From Streptomyces sp. S3(2020) (GTDB taxonomy: Bacteria; Actinomycetota; Actinomycetes; Streptomycetales; Streptomycetaceae), in assembly GCF_013044505.1 (NCBI RefSeq), contig NZ_JABERD010000004.1, positions 1-64,000 on the forward strand: a DNA stretch of 64,000 bases. Reading direction: 5' to 3'. Made by a program: the position numbers and the translations under genes. Position 1 is the stretch's first letter; each line of letters starts with the position of its first letter. Under the pieces are notes generated by a model, which worked only from the letters and a program-made list of their open reading frames with translations, was not told the DNA's origin and made no database searches. This document shows positions 32,779 through 40,895 of the stretch, piece by piece.

Positions 32779-34418
32779 CCGGGATCGACCGGCCGCTGCC
32801 CCAACCCACCCTCGCCAGCGCCGAGTTCTGGGCCTCCGGGGCGGACGGCGTGCTGCGCGTCTCCCGCTGCGCGGACTGCGCACGCCACTTCCACCCGCCG
32901 CTTCCCGTGTGCCCCTCCTGCCGGGGCCGCGCGGTGGCACTCGCCCCCGTCTCGGGCCGGGCGGTGGTCGTCGGCTTCAGCGTCAACCACCAGATCTGGC
33001 ACCCGGAGTTCCCGCCACCGTACGTCGTCGCCGTGGTCGCCCTCGCCGAGGACGACCGGGCGCGGCTGACCACCAACATCGTGGGCTGCGATCCCGACGA
33101 GGTGCGCGTCGGCATGCGGGTCAAGGTGCGGTTCGAGCGGCTGGAGGACGACATCCACCTCCCGCTGTTCGAGCCCGACCCGGACACCGCCGAAGGGCCC
33201 CTGCCGGAACCGCGTGAGGTCCGGGCACGACCCATGGCCTCCCCGCGGAAGTACGAGGACAGGGTCGCGCTGACCGGCGTGGGACAGTCCCGCGTCGGCA
33301 GACGGCTCATGGTCGATCCGCTCTCCCTGACCGTCGACGCCTGTCTCGCCGCGGTCGAGGACGCCGGGCTCGATCTGGACGAGATCGACGGTCTCTCCAC
33401 CTACCCCGGTCCGCGCCCCGACGGCATGAGCGAGGGCGGCGTCACCGCTCTGACCGAGGCCCTGCAACTGCGGCCCACCTGGGTCAACGGGGCATCCGAG
33501 GTACCGGGTCAGATCGGCTCGATCACCGCCGGCATGCTCGCGGTCGCCGCCGGGCTGTGCCGTCACGTGCTGTGCTTCCGCACGGTCTGGGAGTCCTCCC
33601 ACAGCGCCCTGCTGCGCTCGGGCCGCCTGCAGCCGTCCGGCGGCCGGGCCACCGGCATGTTCGAGTTCCGCGCCCCCTTCGGCGCCCTGTCCGCCGCGCA
33701 GTGGATCGGCTGCAACGCCTCGCACTACCTGCACCGCTACGGCGTCGGCCGCGAGGCCCTCGGCGCGATCGCCGTCACCGCGCGGGCCGGCGCGGCACGC
33801 AATCCCGAGGCCCTGCACCGCGACCCGATGACCCTCGACGACTACTTCGACGCCCGAATGATCACCACCCCGTTCGGCCTCTACGACTGCGACGTCCCCT
33901 GCGACGGAGCGGTGGCCGTCGTCGTCTCCGCGATCGAGACGGCGTACGACCGTCCGCGCCCGCCCGTCCTGGTCGAGGCCGTCGGCACGGCGGTGGGGGA
34001 GCGGCTCAGCTGGGACCAGGACACCCTGACCCACACCCCCCAGTCGCTCGGCCCGTCCGCCCACCTGTGGACCCGCACCGGTCTCACCCCCGCCGACGTC
34101 GACGTCGCCCTGCTCTACGACGGGTTCACCTTCAACGCCCTGTCCTGGATCGAGGGCCTCGGCTTCTGCGGACCGGGGGAGGCGACCGACTTCATCGCCG
34201 GCGGCAAGACCATCGCCCTGGACGGCGACCTCCCGCTGAACCCGCACGGCGGCCAGCTCTCGGCGGGCCGCCTGCACGGCTACGGCTTCGTCCGCGAGGC
34301 CATGCTGCAACTGCGCGGGGAGGCGCACGGGCGCCAGGTGAGCGACGCCCGGGTGGCTGTGGCCACCGCGGGCGGGGGAGTGCCGTCGGGGGCGATGCTG
34401 CTGCGGAAGCCGGCGTAG
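32775..34418 (+). CDS. DUF35 (OB-fold/zinc ribbon) fused to Ltp2-like thiolase-fold aldolase
   Basis: A 547-residue fusion. Residues 28-135 form a DUF35 unit: zinc-ribbon cysteines C32, C35, C46 and C49, then an OB-fold. After a Pro/Glu-rich linker (about 136-158) a thiolase-fold lipid-transfer-protein domain runs to the end, with LLYDGFTFNAL and NPHGGQLSAGRLHGYG. The usual thiolase nucleophile region reads SEVPGQIGS without cysteine. In steroid catabolism Ltp2 needs the DUF35 domain of ChsH2 to perform a retro-aldol cleavage that removes the last side-chain carbons as propionyl-CoA. Here both parts are one chain, which supports an aldolase assignment. It is the last gene of the operon. Confidence 0.8.
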   Translation: MTGIDRPLPQPTLASAEFWASGADGVLRVSRCADCARHFHPPLPVCPSCRGRAVALAPVSGRAVVVGFSVNHQIWHPEFPPPYVVAVVALAEDDRARLTTNIVGCDPDEVRVGMRVKVRFERLEDDIHLPLFEPDPDTAEGPLPEPREVRARPMASPRKYEDRVALTGVGQSRVGRRLMVDPLSLTVDACLAAVEDAGLDLDEIDGLSTYPGPRPDGMSEGGVTALTEALQLRPTWVNGASEVPGQIGSITAGMLAVAAGLCRHVLCFRTVWESSHSALLRSGRLQPSGGRATGMFEFRAPFGALSAAQWIGCNASHYLHRYGVGREALGAIAVTARAGAARNPEALHRDPMTLDDYFDARMITTPFGLYDCDVPCDGAVAVVVSAIETAYDRPRPPVLVEAVGTAVGERLSWDQDTLTHTPQSLGPSAHLWTRTGLTPADVDVALLYDGFTFNALSWIEGLGFCGPGEATDFIAGGKTIALDGDLPLNPHGGQLSAGRLHGYGFVREAMLQLRGEAHGRQVSDARVAVATAGGGVPSGAMLLRKPA

Positions 34419-34441
34419 ACGACCTTTCGCGGGCAGCCGCT

Positions 34442-35471
34442 TCAGAAGGTCACGACGACCTTCTCCGCGGCCCCCGGCGTCAGGGCCAGCTCGAAGGCCC
34501 GCTCGACCTCGTCGAACGGCACCCGGTGGCTGATGAGCTTCGCGAACCGGTCCTTGTGCCGGGCGAGTTCGGCGGTGACCTCGAAGATCTCCGTGGGGTA
34601 GCCCTGCGAGGCGATCAGCGTCAGCTCGCTGCGCAGCATGCCGCCGAGGTCGATGGCGTCGGACTTCTTCTGTACGGCGACCATGACCAGCTTGGCGTGC
34701 CACTTCGCGGAGTCGATCACGGTCTGGAAGACGGCCGGTACTCCGGCGGCGTCGATGTAGACGTCGGTGCCGGGCCGGGGCTGCCCGAGGGCGTTGGCGG
34801 CTTGCCCGTGCAGCTCGGTCAGGCGTTCCGGCACGTTCTCCGTGCCCGAGTCGATGACCGTCCGCGCCCACCGCCAGCGCGGTCTCCAGCCGTTCGGGAA
34901 GGACGTCGGCGACGACCACATGCTCCACCCCGCGCAGCTTCAGCCAGATCGTCGCACCGAGCCCGATGGGCCCGGCACCGAAGACGACGACCTTGTCGGT
35001 GGGCTTCGCCCCGGAGCGGTTCACGCAGTGCCGGGCCACCGCCATCGGTTCGTTCAGCGCGGCCACGTCGAAGGGCAGTTGGTCCGGGAACACCGCCACG
35101 CTCTTGCCGAGGACGGCGTTCTCGACGAGCAGGTACTCGTTCATCCCGCCCAGTGGGCCACCGCAGCCGATGATTCCGGACGGCGCCGCCTGCGGGTCCA
35201 GGACCACCCGGTCACCGGCCTTCAGATCGGTGACCTCGGCACCGACCTCGACGATCTCACCGGCGGGTTCGTGACCGAGCGGCAGCGGGACGACCGAGCC
35301 GTCGGGGGTGTACGGGGTCCCGCCGGACCGGACGAAGAACGTGTCGGTGCCGCAGATGCCGCAGGCGCGGATGCGGACGAGGGCGTCCTTGGGGCCGGGC
35401 ACGGGGCGCTCGGTCTCCACGATCTCGATCTTGTTCTTCGCGCCGGTCAGGACGGACTTCATGGTGGCCAT
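34442..35471 (-). pseudogene. Zinc-type alcohol dehydrogenase, frameshifted
   Basis: The N-terminal 204 residues from ATG 35471 (AAAGGAG 8 bases upstream) form a medium-chain zinc ADH: catalytic C40 in CGICGTD, H67-E68 in GHEPAG and the nucleotide motif GAGPIGLG at about 165-172. In the middle of the Rossmann domain, at LAVGAD, the frame is lost; the remaining 139 residues (TVIDSGTENVPERL onward, to KVVVTF) lie in another frame. The break is at about 34859-34863, where one extra G or two missing bases would explain it. No full structural-zinc cysteine set is seen. It could be a true pseudogene or a sequencing error. It is 32 bases after the P450 and would be co-transcribed with it. Confidence 0.8.
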
Positions 35472-35503
35472 CGAGGCGGCTCCTTTCGCGGACGGCGGTT
35501 CGG

Positions 35504-36739
35504 TCACCAGGTGACGGGCAGCTCGTAGATGCCGTAGGCCTGCGAGTCCTCCTTGAACTTCAGCTCCGAGACGTCCACGGCGAGCCGCAGCGTAGGAATC
35601 CTGTGGAACAGGGTGCTGAACACGACGTGCAGTTCGATGCGGGCCAACTGCTGTCCGACGCACTGGTGCGGACCCCAGCCGAACGCGTGGTGGTGGGCCG
35701 CGGAGCGCGTGAGGTCGAGCCTGGCGGGCTCGGGGAAGGCCTCCGGATCCCAGTTGGCGGCCGGGAGCGAGGCGATGACGCCCTCGCCGGCGCGGATGAC
35801 CTCACCCTCGATCTCGATGTCCTCCACCACCGCCCTCCGCGCCAGCAGATGGGGGATCGTGAGATAGCGCAGCAGTTCCTCGACGGCCTTCGTCACGTAC
35901 TTCGGGTCGTCCGCGTGCTCCCGCAGCTCCGCCAGCTGGCCGGGGTGCTCCAGCAGCAGCGCGGTGCCCAGAGTGATCATGTTGGCGCTGGTGTCGTGGC
36001 CGGCGACGAGCAGGATGTGCCCGAGCGCCGCCGCGTCGGGCATGGAGAGCGCGCCCTCCTCGACCTTGGCGCCGAGGTCGGACAGGACGTCCTCGCCGGG
36101 ATCCGCCGTCTTGGCCTCGATGAGGCCGGTGATGTAGCGGCGCAGATCCGCCGTCGACCGTGCGGCCTCCTCCGGCGTCTTGAACCGGGCGTTGGTGACG
36201 CCGGCGTGCTCCTGGAAGAAGTCGTGGTCCTCGTAGGGCACCCCGAGCAGCGCGCAGATCATGAGCGAGGGCAATGGCAGGGAGAGCGCCTCGTTGAGGT
36301 CCACGGGGTTGGGGTCCGCGAGCATCTTGTCGATGAGGTCGTCGGTGATCCGCTGGATCTCCGGGCGGAGCTTCTCCATCCGGTGCCGGGTGAACGAGTT
36401 CGTCAGCATCCGGCGCCACCGCGTGTGCTCGGCGCCGTCGGTGTTGTTGATCGACGGCTGCATCTGGGCGGCGTGCGCCTTCATGGCCTCCGTCGTGTGC
36501 GGGTAGCCGGGCGCGCCGATGTTCGCGCTGAGCCGCGGGTCGGTGAGCAGTCGGCGCTGGGCCTCGTGGGAGGTGACGAGCCAGGGGGTGGTGCCGTCCC
36601 AGGTCCTGGCCCGGCGCAGGGGCTTGCCCGTGTCATGCAGTGCGAGGAGGTCCGGCGGCGGTGCGAACGGGCACCGGCCGGACCGGGGGGAGGGGAACTC
36701 CGGCAGTTCCCCGGCGGTTGCGGACACGTTCTCGGTCAT
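35504..36739 (-). CDS. Cytochrome P450 (CYP105/107-like class)
   Basis: A 411-residue P450. Heme cysteine C360 is in FGWGPHQCVGQQLAR, the I-helix motif is AGHDTS (246-251), and ExxR lies in EELLR (287-291). The N-terminal SGRCPFAPPPDLLAL is typical of Streptomyces CYP105-like proteins. ATG 36739 follows GAGGAAG; the frame is open upstream but no better start exists. An ACCGGTCGGT palindrome lies about 45 bases upstream, so it is probably regulated with the other genes bearing that motif, not by the AGTATACT regulator. Role: hydroxylation of an intermediate, perhaps followed by oxidation by the now broken ADH downstream. Confidence 0.85.
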   Translation of the reverse strand: MTENVSATAGELPEFPSPRSGRCPFAPPPDLLALHDTGKPLRRARTWDGTTPWLVTSHEAQRRLLTDPRLSANIGAPGYPHTTEAMKAHAAQMQPSINNTDGAEHTRWRRMLTNSFTRHRMEKLRPEIQRITDDLIDKMLADPNPVDLNEALSLPLPSLMICALLGVPYEDHDFFQEHAGVTNARFKTPEEAARSTADLRRYITGLIEAKTADPGEDVLSDLGAKVEEGALSMPDAAALGHILLVAGHDTSANMITLGTALLLEHPGQLAELREHADDPKYVTKAVEELLRYLTIPHLLARRAVVEDIEIEGEVIRAGEGVIASLPAANWDPEAFPEPARLDLTRSAAHHHAFGWGPHQCVGQQLARIELHVVFSTLFHRIPTLRLAVDVSELKFKEDSQAYGIYELPVTW

Positions 36740-36781
36740 GGCTTCCTCGCCTTTCTCGTGGCTGCCGCGAAGATTACGACG

Positions 36782-36791
36782 ACCGGTCGGT
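36782..36791. promoter_or_regulatory. TetR-type palindrome ACCGGTCGGT
   Basis: The element lies in ACGACCGGTCGGTACAAT, 43 bases upstream of the P450 start. It is extended on the right by GGTACA as at 14402 and 62309. Confidence 0.5.
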
Positions 36792-36836
36792 ACAATCAAT
36801 AACTCGCACGAGGTGCCGGAGACCGGCGATCAAGGG

Positions 36837-38036
36837 TCAGCTCGCCGCGCGCGGCATGCCTAGGCCGCGCTCGGCGACCTGGGTGCGCAGGACCTCGTTC
36901 GCCCCGCCCGCGATCGTGTAGGCGCGCGAGTACAGGTGGGCGTCCTGCCACCAGCCGTCGGCCACCGCCTCCGGGTCGTCCTCGGTGAGCAGGCCGTCCG
37001 CACCCTGGAGCCGCAGACCGAAGTCCACCAGGTCGTGGTTGAGCTCGCTGAAGAAGATCTTGCCGAGGAGGGCGTCGACGGGCCGCTCCGAGCCGTGCAG
37101 CATCCGTGACTGGGCGAGGGCGGTCATCGCGGCGTTCACCTGTACCCGCGCGGCGAGTTCACCGACCGCCTGCCGGGTGGCGGAGTCGTCGAGCGCGGGC
37201 CGCCCGCCGACCGGCGTCCGCGCGGCGAGCGCCACAAGGTCCTCCAGTACGGCGGACAGTTCGGCACCGCGCGCGGCCACACCGGAGCGCTCACGGCCGA
37301 GGCTGCTCATCGCGACCCGCCAGCCGTCGTCGACGCGGCCGATCACGTTCGCGGCCGGGATGCGCACGCCGTCGAGGAAGACCTCGTTGAAGTCCGTGGT
37401 CCCGGTGAGCTCGCGCAGTGGCCGCACCTCGACGCCCGGGCTGCGCATGTCGAGTGCGAACGCCGTGATGCCCTTGTGCTTCGGGGCGTCGCCGTCGGTA
37501 CGGGCGAGCAGATACCCCATGTCGGCGTGCTGGCCGTTGGTCGTCCACACCTTCTGGCCGTCGACCACGAACACCGCGTCGTCGCCCTCGCCCTCACGGA
37601 CCGCCCGTGTCCGCAGCGCCGCCAGGTCGCTGCCCGCCTCCGGTTCGCTGAACAGCTGACACCACACGTCCTCGCAGGAGCGGATGCGGGGCAGGAAGCG
37701 CTCCTGCTGCTCGTCGCTGCCGAACTCGATCAGGGCCGCCGAGGCCAGCGACGCCGCGCCGACCGGCGGCCAGGTGCGGGCGCGGGCGATCTCCTCGGCG
37801 ACGACGGACGGTTCGAGCGGGTGGGCGTCGGGCCGACCGCCGTACGGGGCGGGCCAGTCGATACCGAGGAAGCCCGCCCCGTACAGCTTCGCGGTCCACT
37901 CCCGGATCGCCGGCATCAGCGCCGGCTCGGGTGCCCGCACCCCGGAGTGCCTCTTGACGCCGGGCGAGTGTTGCGCCACGAAGGCACGTACCTTCCTTCG
38001 GAACGCCTCCAGTTCGGGCATGGACTCCAGTCGCAT
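36837..38036 (-). CDS. Acyl-CoA dehydrogenase
   Basis: A 399-residue ACAD of the FadE group with longer N-terminal helices (PELEAFRRKVRAFVAQH). GIDWPAPYGG, CQLFSEPEAGSDLAALRTRA (about 128-147) and the C-terminal IAGGANEVLRTQVAERGLG are clear; the glutamate of the GxNE base motif is present. ATG 38036 follows AAGGAGC. It is divergent from the tandem GntR regulator, with an exact AGTATACT between. It could be the base-carrying partner of one of the two ACADs (5340, 25822) that lack it. Confidence 0.83.
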   Translation of the reverse strand: MRLESMPELEAFRRKVRAFVAQHSPGVKRHSGVRAPEPALMPAIREWTAKLYGAGFLGIDWPAPYGGRPDAHPLEPSVVAEEIARARTWPPVGAASLASAALIEFGSDEQQERFLPRIRSCEDVWCQLFSEPEAGSDLAALRTRAVREGEGDDAVFVVDGQKVWTTNGQHADMGYLLARTDGDAPKHKGITAFALDMRSPGVEVRPLRELTGTTDFNEVFLDGVRIPAANVIGRVDDGWRVAMSSLGRERSGVAARGAELSAVLEDLVALAARTPVGGRPALDDSATRQAVGELAARVQVNAAMTALAQSRMLHGSERPVDALLGKIFFSELNHDLVDFGLRLQGADGLLTEDDPEAVADGWWQDAHLYSRAYTIAGGANEVLRTQVAERGLGMPRAAS

Positions 38037-38089
38037 CGCGGAAGCTCCTTGTGGTCGAGCGGGTCGCCGTGCGGCTGCTGCCCGAAAAT

Positions 38090-38099
38090 GAGTATACTT
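38090..38099. promoter_or_regulatory. Shared palindrome, exact AGTATACT core, at the regulator gene
   Basis: GAGTATACTT in AAATGAGTATACTTTAACC lies between the ACAD at 36837 and the tandem GntR gene. Autoregulation of the GntR protein through this site is the simplest reading. Confidence 0.65.
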
Positions 38100-38120
38100 T
38101 AACCGTGGTGTTGGCCTGTC

Positions 38121-38135
38121 TGCCAGTGCCTGGCA
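38121..38135. promoter_or_regulatory. Second inverted repeat in the regulator leader
   Basis: TGCCAG-TGC-CTGGCA, a perfect six-base inverted repeat with a three-base spacer, 53 bases before the GntR start. It is an alternative candidate operator. Confidence 0.35.
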
Positions 38136-38187
38136 TCTGTGGTGAATAGACTGGGGATCCGCAATATCCCCTCAGAGGAGTTGGCCC

Positions 38188-39663
38188 ATGGCGACTGCCG
38201 TCGACCGCGAACCCGCCGACGGCGAGGCCGGCGTCCCGGTGGGCAAGCTCGCCGCGCAGACCGCGCAGCGCATCGAGGCGACCGTGATCCGCCGGGGCTG
38301 GCCGGTGGGCGAGTCGCTGGGCTCCGAGGTGGACCTGCGGGAGCAACTCGGCGTCAGCCGGGCGGTGTTGCGTGAGGCGGTACGGCTGGTCGAGCACCAT
38401 CAGGTGGCCCGGATGCGGCGCGGTCCGGGCGGCGGCCTGATCGTCTGCGCCCCCGACGCGGGACCGGCGACCCGGGCCATGGTGATCTACCTCGAGTACG
38501 TCGGGACCAGCGTCACCGACCTGCTCCAGGCCCGTCAGCTCCTCGAACCGATCGCCGCGGGCCTGGCCGCCGAGCGGATCACCGAGGAGGGCATCGCCAC
38601 GCTGAGGGCCACCCTCGACTCCGAACTCGCCCACAACGACGACCCGTCGGTCCATTCGCAGGACCCGCTGCACCCGGTGCTCGGTCAGTTGTCGGGCAAT
38701 CCGGTGCTCCACCTGTTCATCGACGTGCTCACCCGCCTCACCGCCCGGTACGCGCACACCTCCCGGCGTATCTCCAAGGCGGAGATGCACGCGGCCAAGG
38801 AGGTCTCGCAGCGCGAGCACCGGGCCGTCGTCGACGCGGTCGTCGCGGACGACGGGGCGCGCGCCCAGAGCGAACTCACCGCCCATCTGGAGTCGGTGGC
38901 CGCCTGGATCGAGAAGCACCGGGTGCGCCGCGGCGGACAGCGGATCTCCGGGAGCGTGGTCGAGCCGGAACTGGTCGAGGGGCCGCGGGCCAAGCTCGCC
39001 GAAGTGGTGGCCGCCCGGATCCACGACGACATCGCCGCGCGAGGCTGGCAGACCGGCATGGTCCTCGGCTCGGAGGCGGACCTGCTGGCCCGCTACGAGA
39101 TCAGCCGGGCCGTGCTCCGGGAGGCCGTACGGCTGCTGGAGTACCACTCGGTCGCCCGGATGCGCCGCGGTCCCGGTGGCGGCCTGGTCGTCACCGAGCC
39201 CGAGCCGCAGGCGAGCATCGACACCATGGCGCTCTTCCTGGAATACCAGGGCGTCACCGCCGACGACCTGCGGATCGTTCGCAACGCCATCGAGCTCGGC
39301 GTCGTCGCCAGGGTGACCGCCCGGCAGGCCGAGGGCGACACCGAGGTCGCCGAGCGCCTCGGGAAAGCGGTCCGCTGGGCCACCGAGGGCCCGGCCGACG
39401 ACCTCCGCAAGGCGGACCTGTTCCACTCCGAACTGGCGGCGCTGGCGAACAACCCGGTGCTCTCGCTCTTCCTCGCCATCATCACCGAGCTGTTCCGTCG
39501 CCACGCGTCCGGCCATGACCGGCCGCTGCCCGGGGACACGGCGGCCGACGAGGTCCGACACGTCCACCAGCGGATCCTCGACGCGATCGTGCAGGGCGAC
39601 GCGGGGGTCGCCCGCCATCGGATGCGGCGGCATTTGGATGCACTCATTCCCTGGTGGCACTGA
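38188..39663 (+). CDS. Tandem double GntR/FCD (FadR-type) transcriptional regulator
   Basis: A 491-residue protein containing two complete GntR units. Unit 1: winged helix at about 18-88, FCD domain at about 105-245. Unit 2: winged helix at about 266-337, FCD domain at about 350-490. The recognition-helix stretch SRAVLREAVRL is identical in both (57-67 and 306-316), followed by near-identical VARMRRGPGGGL wings, so both DNA heads should read the same half-site. FCD metal/ligand residues are kept in each (D159/H162/H211/H233 and D410/H413/H460/H482). Normal FadR-type proteins are about 230-250 residues and dimerise; this one is a covalent dimer. ATG 38188 follows GAGGAG. It probably controls the AGTATACT sites of the window, with acyl-CoA or a pathway acid as effector. 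Confidence 0.9.
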   Translation: MATAVDREPADGEAGVPVGKLAAQTAQRIEATVIRRGWPVGESLGSEVDLREQLGVSRAVLREAVRLVEHHQVARMRRGPGGGLIVCAPDAGPATRAMVIYLEYVGTSVTDLLQARQLLEPIAAGLAAERITEEGIATLRATLDSELAHNDDPSVHSQDPLHPVLGQLSGNPVLHLFIDVLTRLTARYAHTSRRISKAEMHAAKEVSQREHRAVVDAVVADDGARAQSELTAHLESVAAWIEKHRVRRGGQRISGSVVEPELVEGPRAKLAEVVAARIHDDIAARGWQTGMVLGSEADLLARYEISRAVLREAVRLLEYHSVARMRRGPGGGLVVTEPEPQASIDTMALFLEYQGVTADDLRIVRNAIELGVVARVTARQAEGDTEVAERLGKAVRWATEGPADDLRKADLFHSELAALANNPVLSLFLAIITELFRRHASGHDRPLPGDTAADEVRHVHQRILDAIVQGDAGVARHRMRRHLDALIPWWH

Positions 39664-39700
39664 CCCAGGATCCCGATTCTCTGGACCGGGAGGACTAATT

Positions 39701-39710
39701 ACGTATACTC
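39701..39710. promoter_or_regulatory. Shared palindrome (ACGTATACTC)
   Basis: The element lies 26 bases upstream of the ACAD at 39737, in TAATTACGTATACTCAATAG. One core base differs from AGTATACT; TATACT can serve as the -10 box for the operon. Confidence 0.6.
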
Positions 39711-39736
39711 AATAGGGTCCGATCGAAGGAGATTCG

Positions 39737-40885
39737 ATGCGCCGGACCCTGTTCGAGCAGGATCACGAGGACTTCCGCCTCCTGGTCCGCGACTTCCTGG
39801 CCCGCGAAGTGCTTCCGGTGTACGAGGACTGGCGACGCGCCGGACTCGTCCCCCGCGACCTGTTCACCGCACTGGGCAAGCTGGGCATCATCAGCACGGC
39901 CGTCCCCGAGGAGTACGGCGGAGGAGGCCGGGACGACTACCGCTTCAACGTCGTCCTCCAGGAGGAGTGCGCCCGCGCGGGCGTGACCCTCGGAGGTCTG
40001 CGGACCCACCTCGACATCGTCGTCCCGTACTTCACGGGCCTCGCGAACGCGGAACAGCGGGCCCGCTGGTTCCCGGGGCTGGCCTCCGGCGAGCTCTACA
40101 CCGCCATCGCGATGAGCGAACCGGGCACCGGCTCCGACCTTGCGGGCGTCACGACCCGGGCGGTCCGCGACGGCGACCACTACGTGCTGAGCGGCGCCAA
40201 GACCTTCATCACCGGCGGCCACCACGCCGACCTGGTGATCGTCGTGGCCCGCACCGCCACCGACCCCGACGACCGGCGCGCCGGACTGTCCCTCCTCGTG
40301 GTGGAGAAGGACATGCCCGGCTTCACCGTGGGGCGCAGACTGGAGAAGCTCGGCCTCGCCGTCCAGGACACCGTGGAACTGTCCTTCGACGACGTCCGGG
40401 TCCCCGTCGCGAACCTCCTCGGCGAGGAGGGCGCCGCCTTCACCCTCCTGGGCCGCAACCTGGCCCAGGAACGGCTGGCCATCGCCGTCGGCGCCGTCGC
40501 CCAGACCCGCGCCGCGATCGACCTGACCCTCACCTACGTCCGCGACCGCACGGTGTTCGGCCGCCCGGTCGCCCACTTCCAGAACACGAAATTCGAACTC
40601 GCCGCCATGTCCACCGAGTCGGAGGCCGCCCAGGCCCTGCTGGACGCGGCGATCACCGCACTCCTCGCCGGCGAACTGACCCCGGCCGACGCGGCCAGGA
40701 CCAAGCTGTTCTGCACCGAGACACAGGGCCGAGTCGTCGACCGCTGTCTCCAACTGCACGGCGGCTACGGCTACATCCTGGAATCCCCGATCGCCCGGCT
40801 GTACGCCGACGCCCGGGTCACCCGCATCTACGGCGGCACCAGCGAGGTCCTGAAGACCATCATCAGCAAGTCCCTCGGCCTGTAA
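39737..40885 (+). CDS. Acyl-CoA dehydrogenase
   Basis: A 382-residue ACAD of normal length and pattern: AVPEEYGGGG, TAIAMSEPGTGSDLAGVTTRA (about 122-142), LSGAKTFITGG, RTVFGRPVAHFQNTKFELA, LQLHGGYGYILE and the C-terminal RIYGGTSEVLKTIISKSLG with the catalytic glutamate in GGTSE. ATG 39737 follows AAGGAG. It heads an operon with an HSD10-like SDR, another ACAD and a quinone-reductase-like enzyme. It is the best candidate here for a straightforward short/medium-chain or cyclic acyl-CoA desaturase. Confidence 0.87.
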   Translation: MRRTLFEQDHEDFRLLVRDFLAREVLPVYEDWRRAGLVPRDLFTALGKLGIISTAVPEEYGGGGRDDYRFNVVLQEECARAGVTLGGLRTHLDIVVPYFTGLANAEQRARWFPGLASGELYTAIAMSEPGTGSDLAGVTTRAVRDGDHYVLSGAKTFITGGHHADLVIVVARTATDPDDRRAGLSLLVVEKDMPGFTVGRRLEKLGLAVQDTVELSFDDVRVPVANLLGEEGAAFTLLGRNLAQERLAIAVGAVAQTRAAIDLTLTYVRDRTVFGRPVAHFQNTKFELAAMSTESEAAQALLDAAITALLAGELTPADAARTKLFCTETQGRVVDRCLQLHGGYGYILESPIARLYADARVTRIYGGTSEVLKTIISKSLGL

Positions 40886-40895
40886 GGAGTTTGGC

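Noticed and set aside
32709-34441. 984-residue minus-strand frame joined to the alcohol dehydrogenase
   Set aside because: Beyond the frameshift it reads as shadow protein antisense to the DUF35-Ltp2 fusion; the true ADH C-terminal half lies in another frame (34442-34860).
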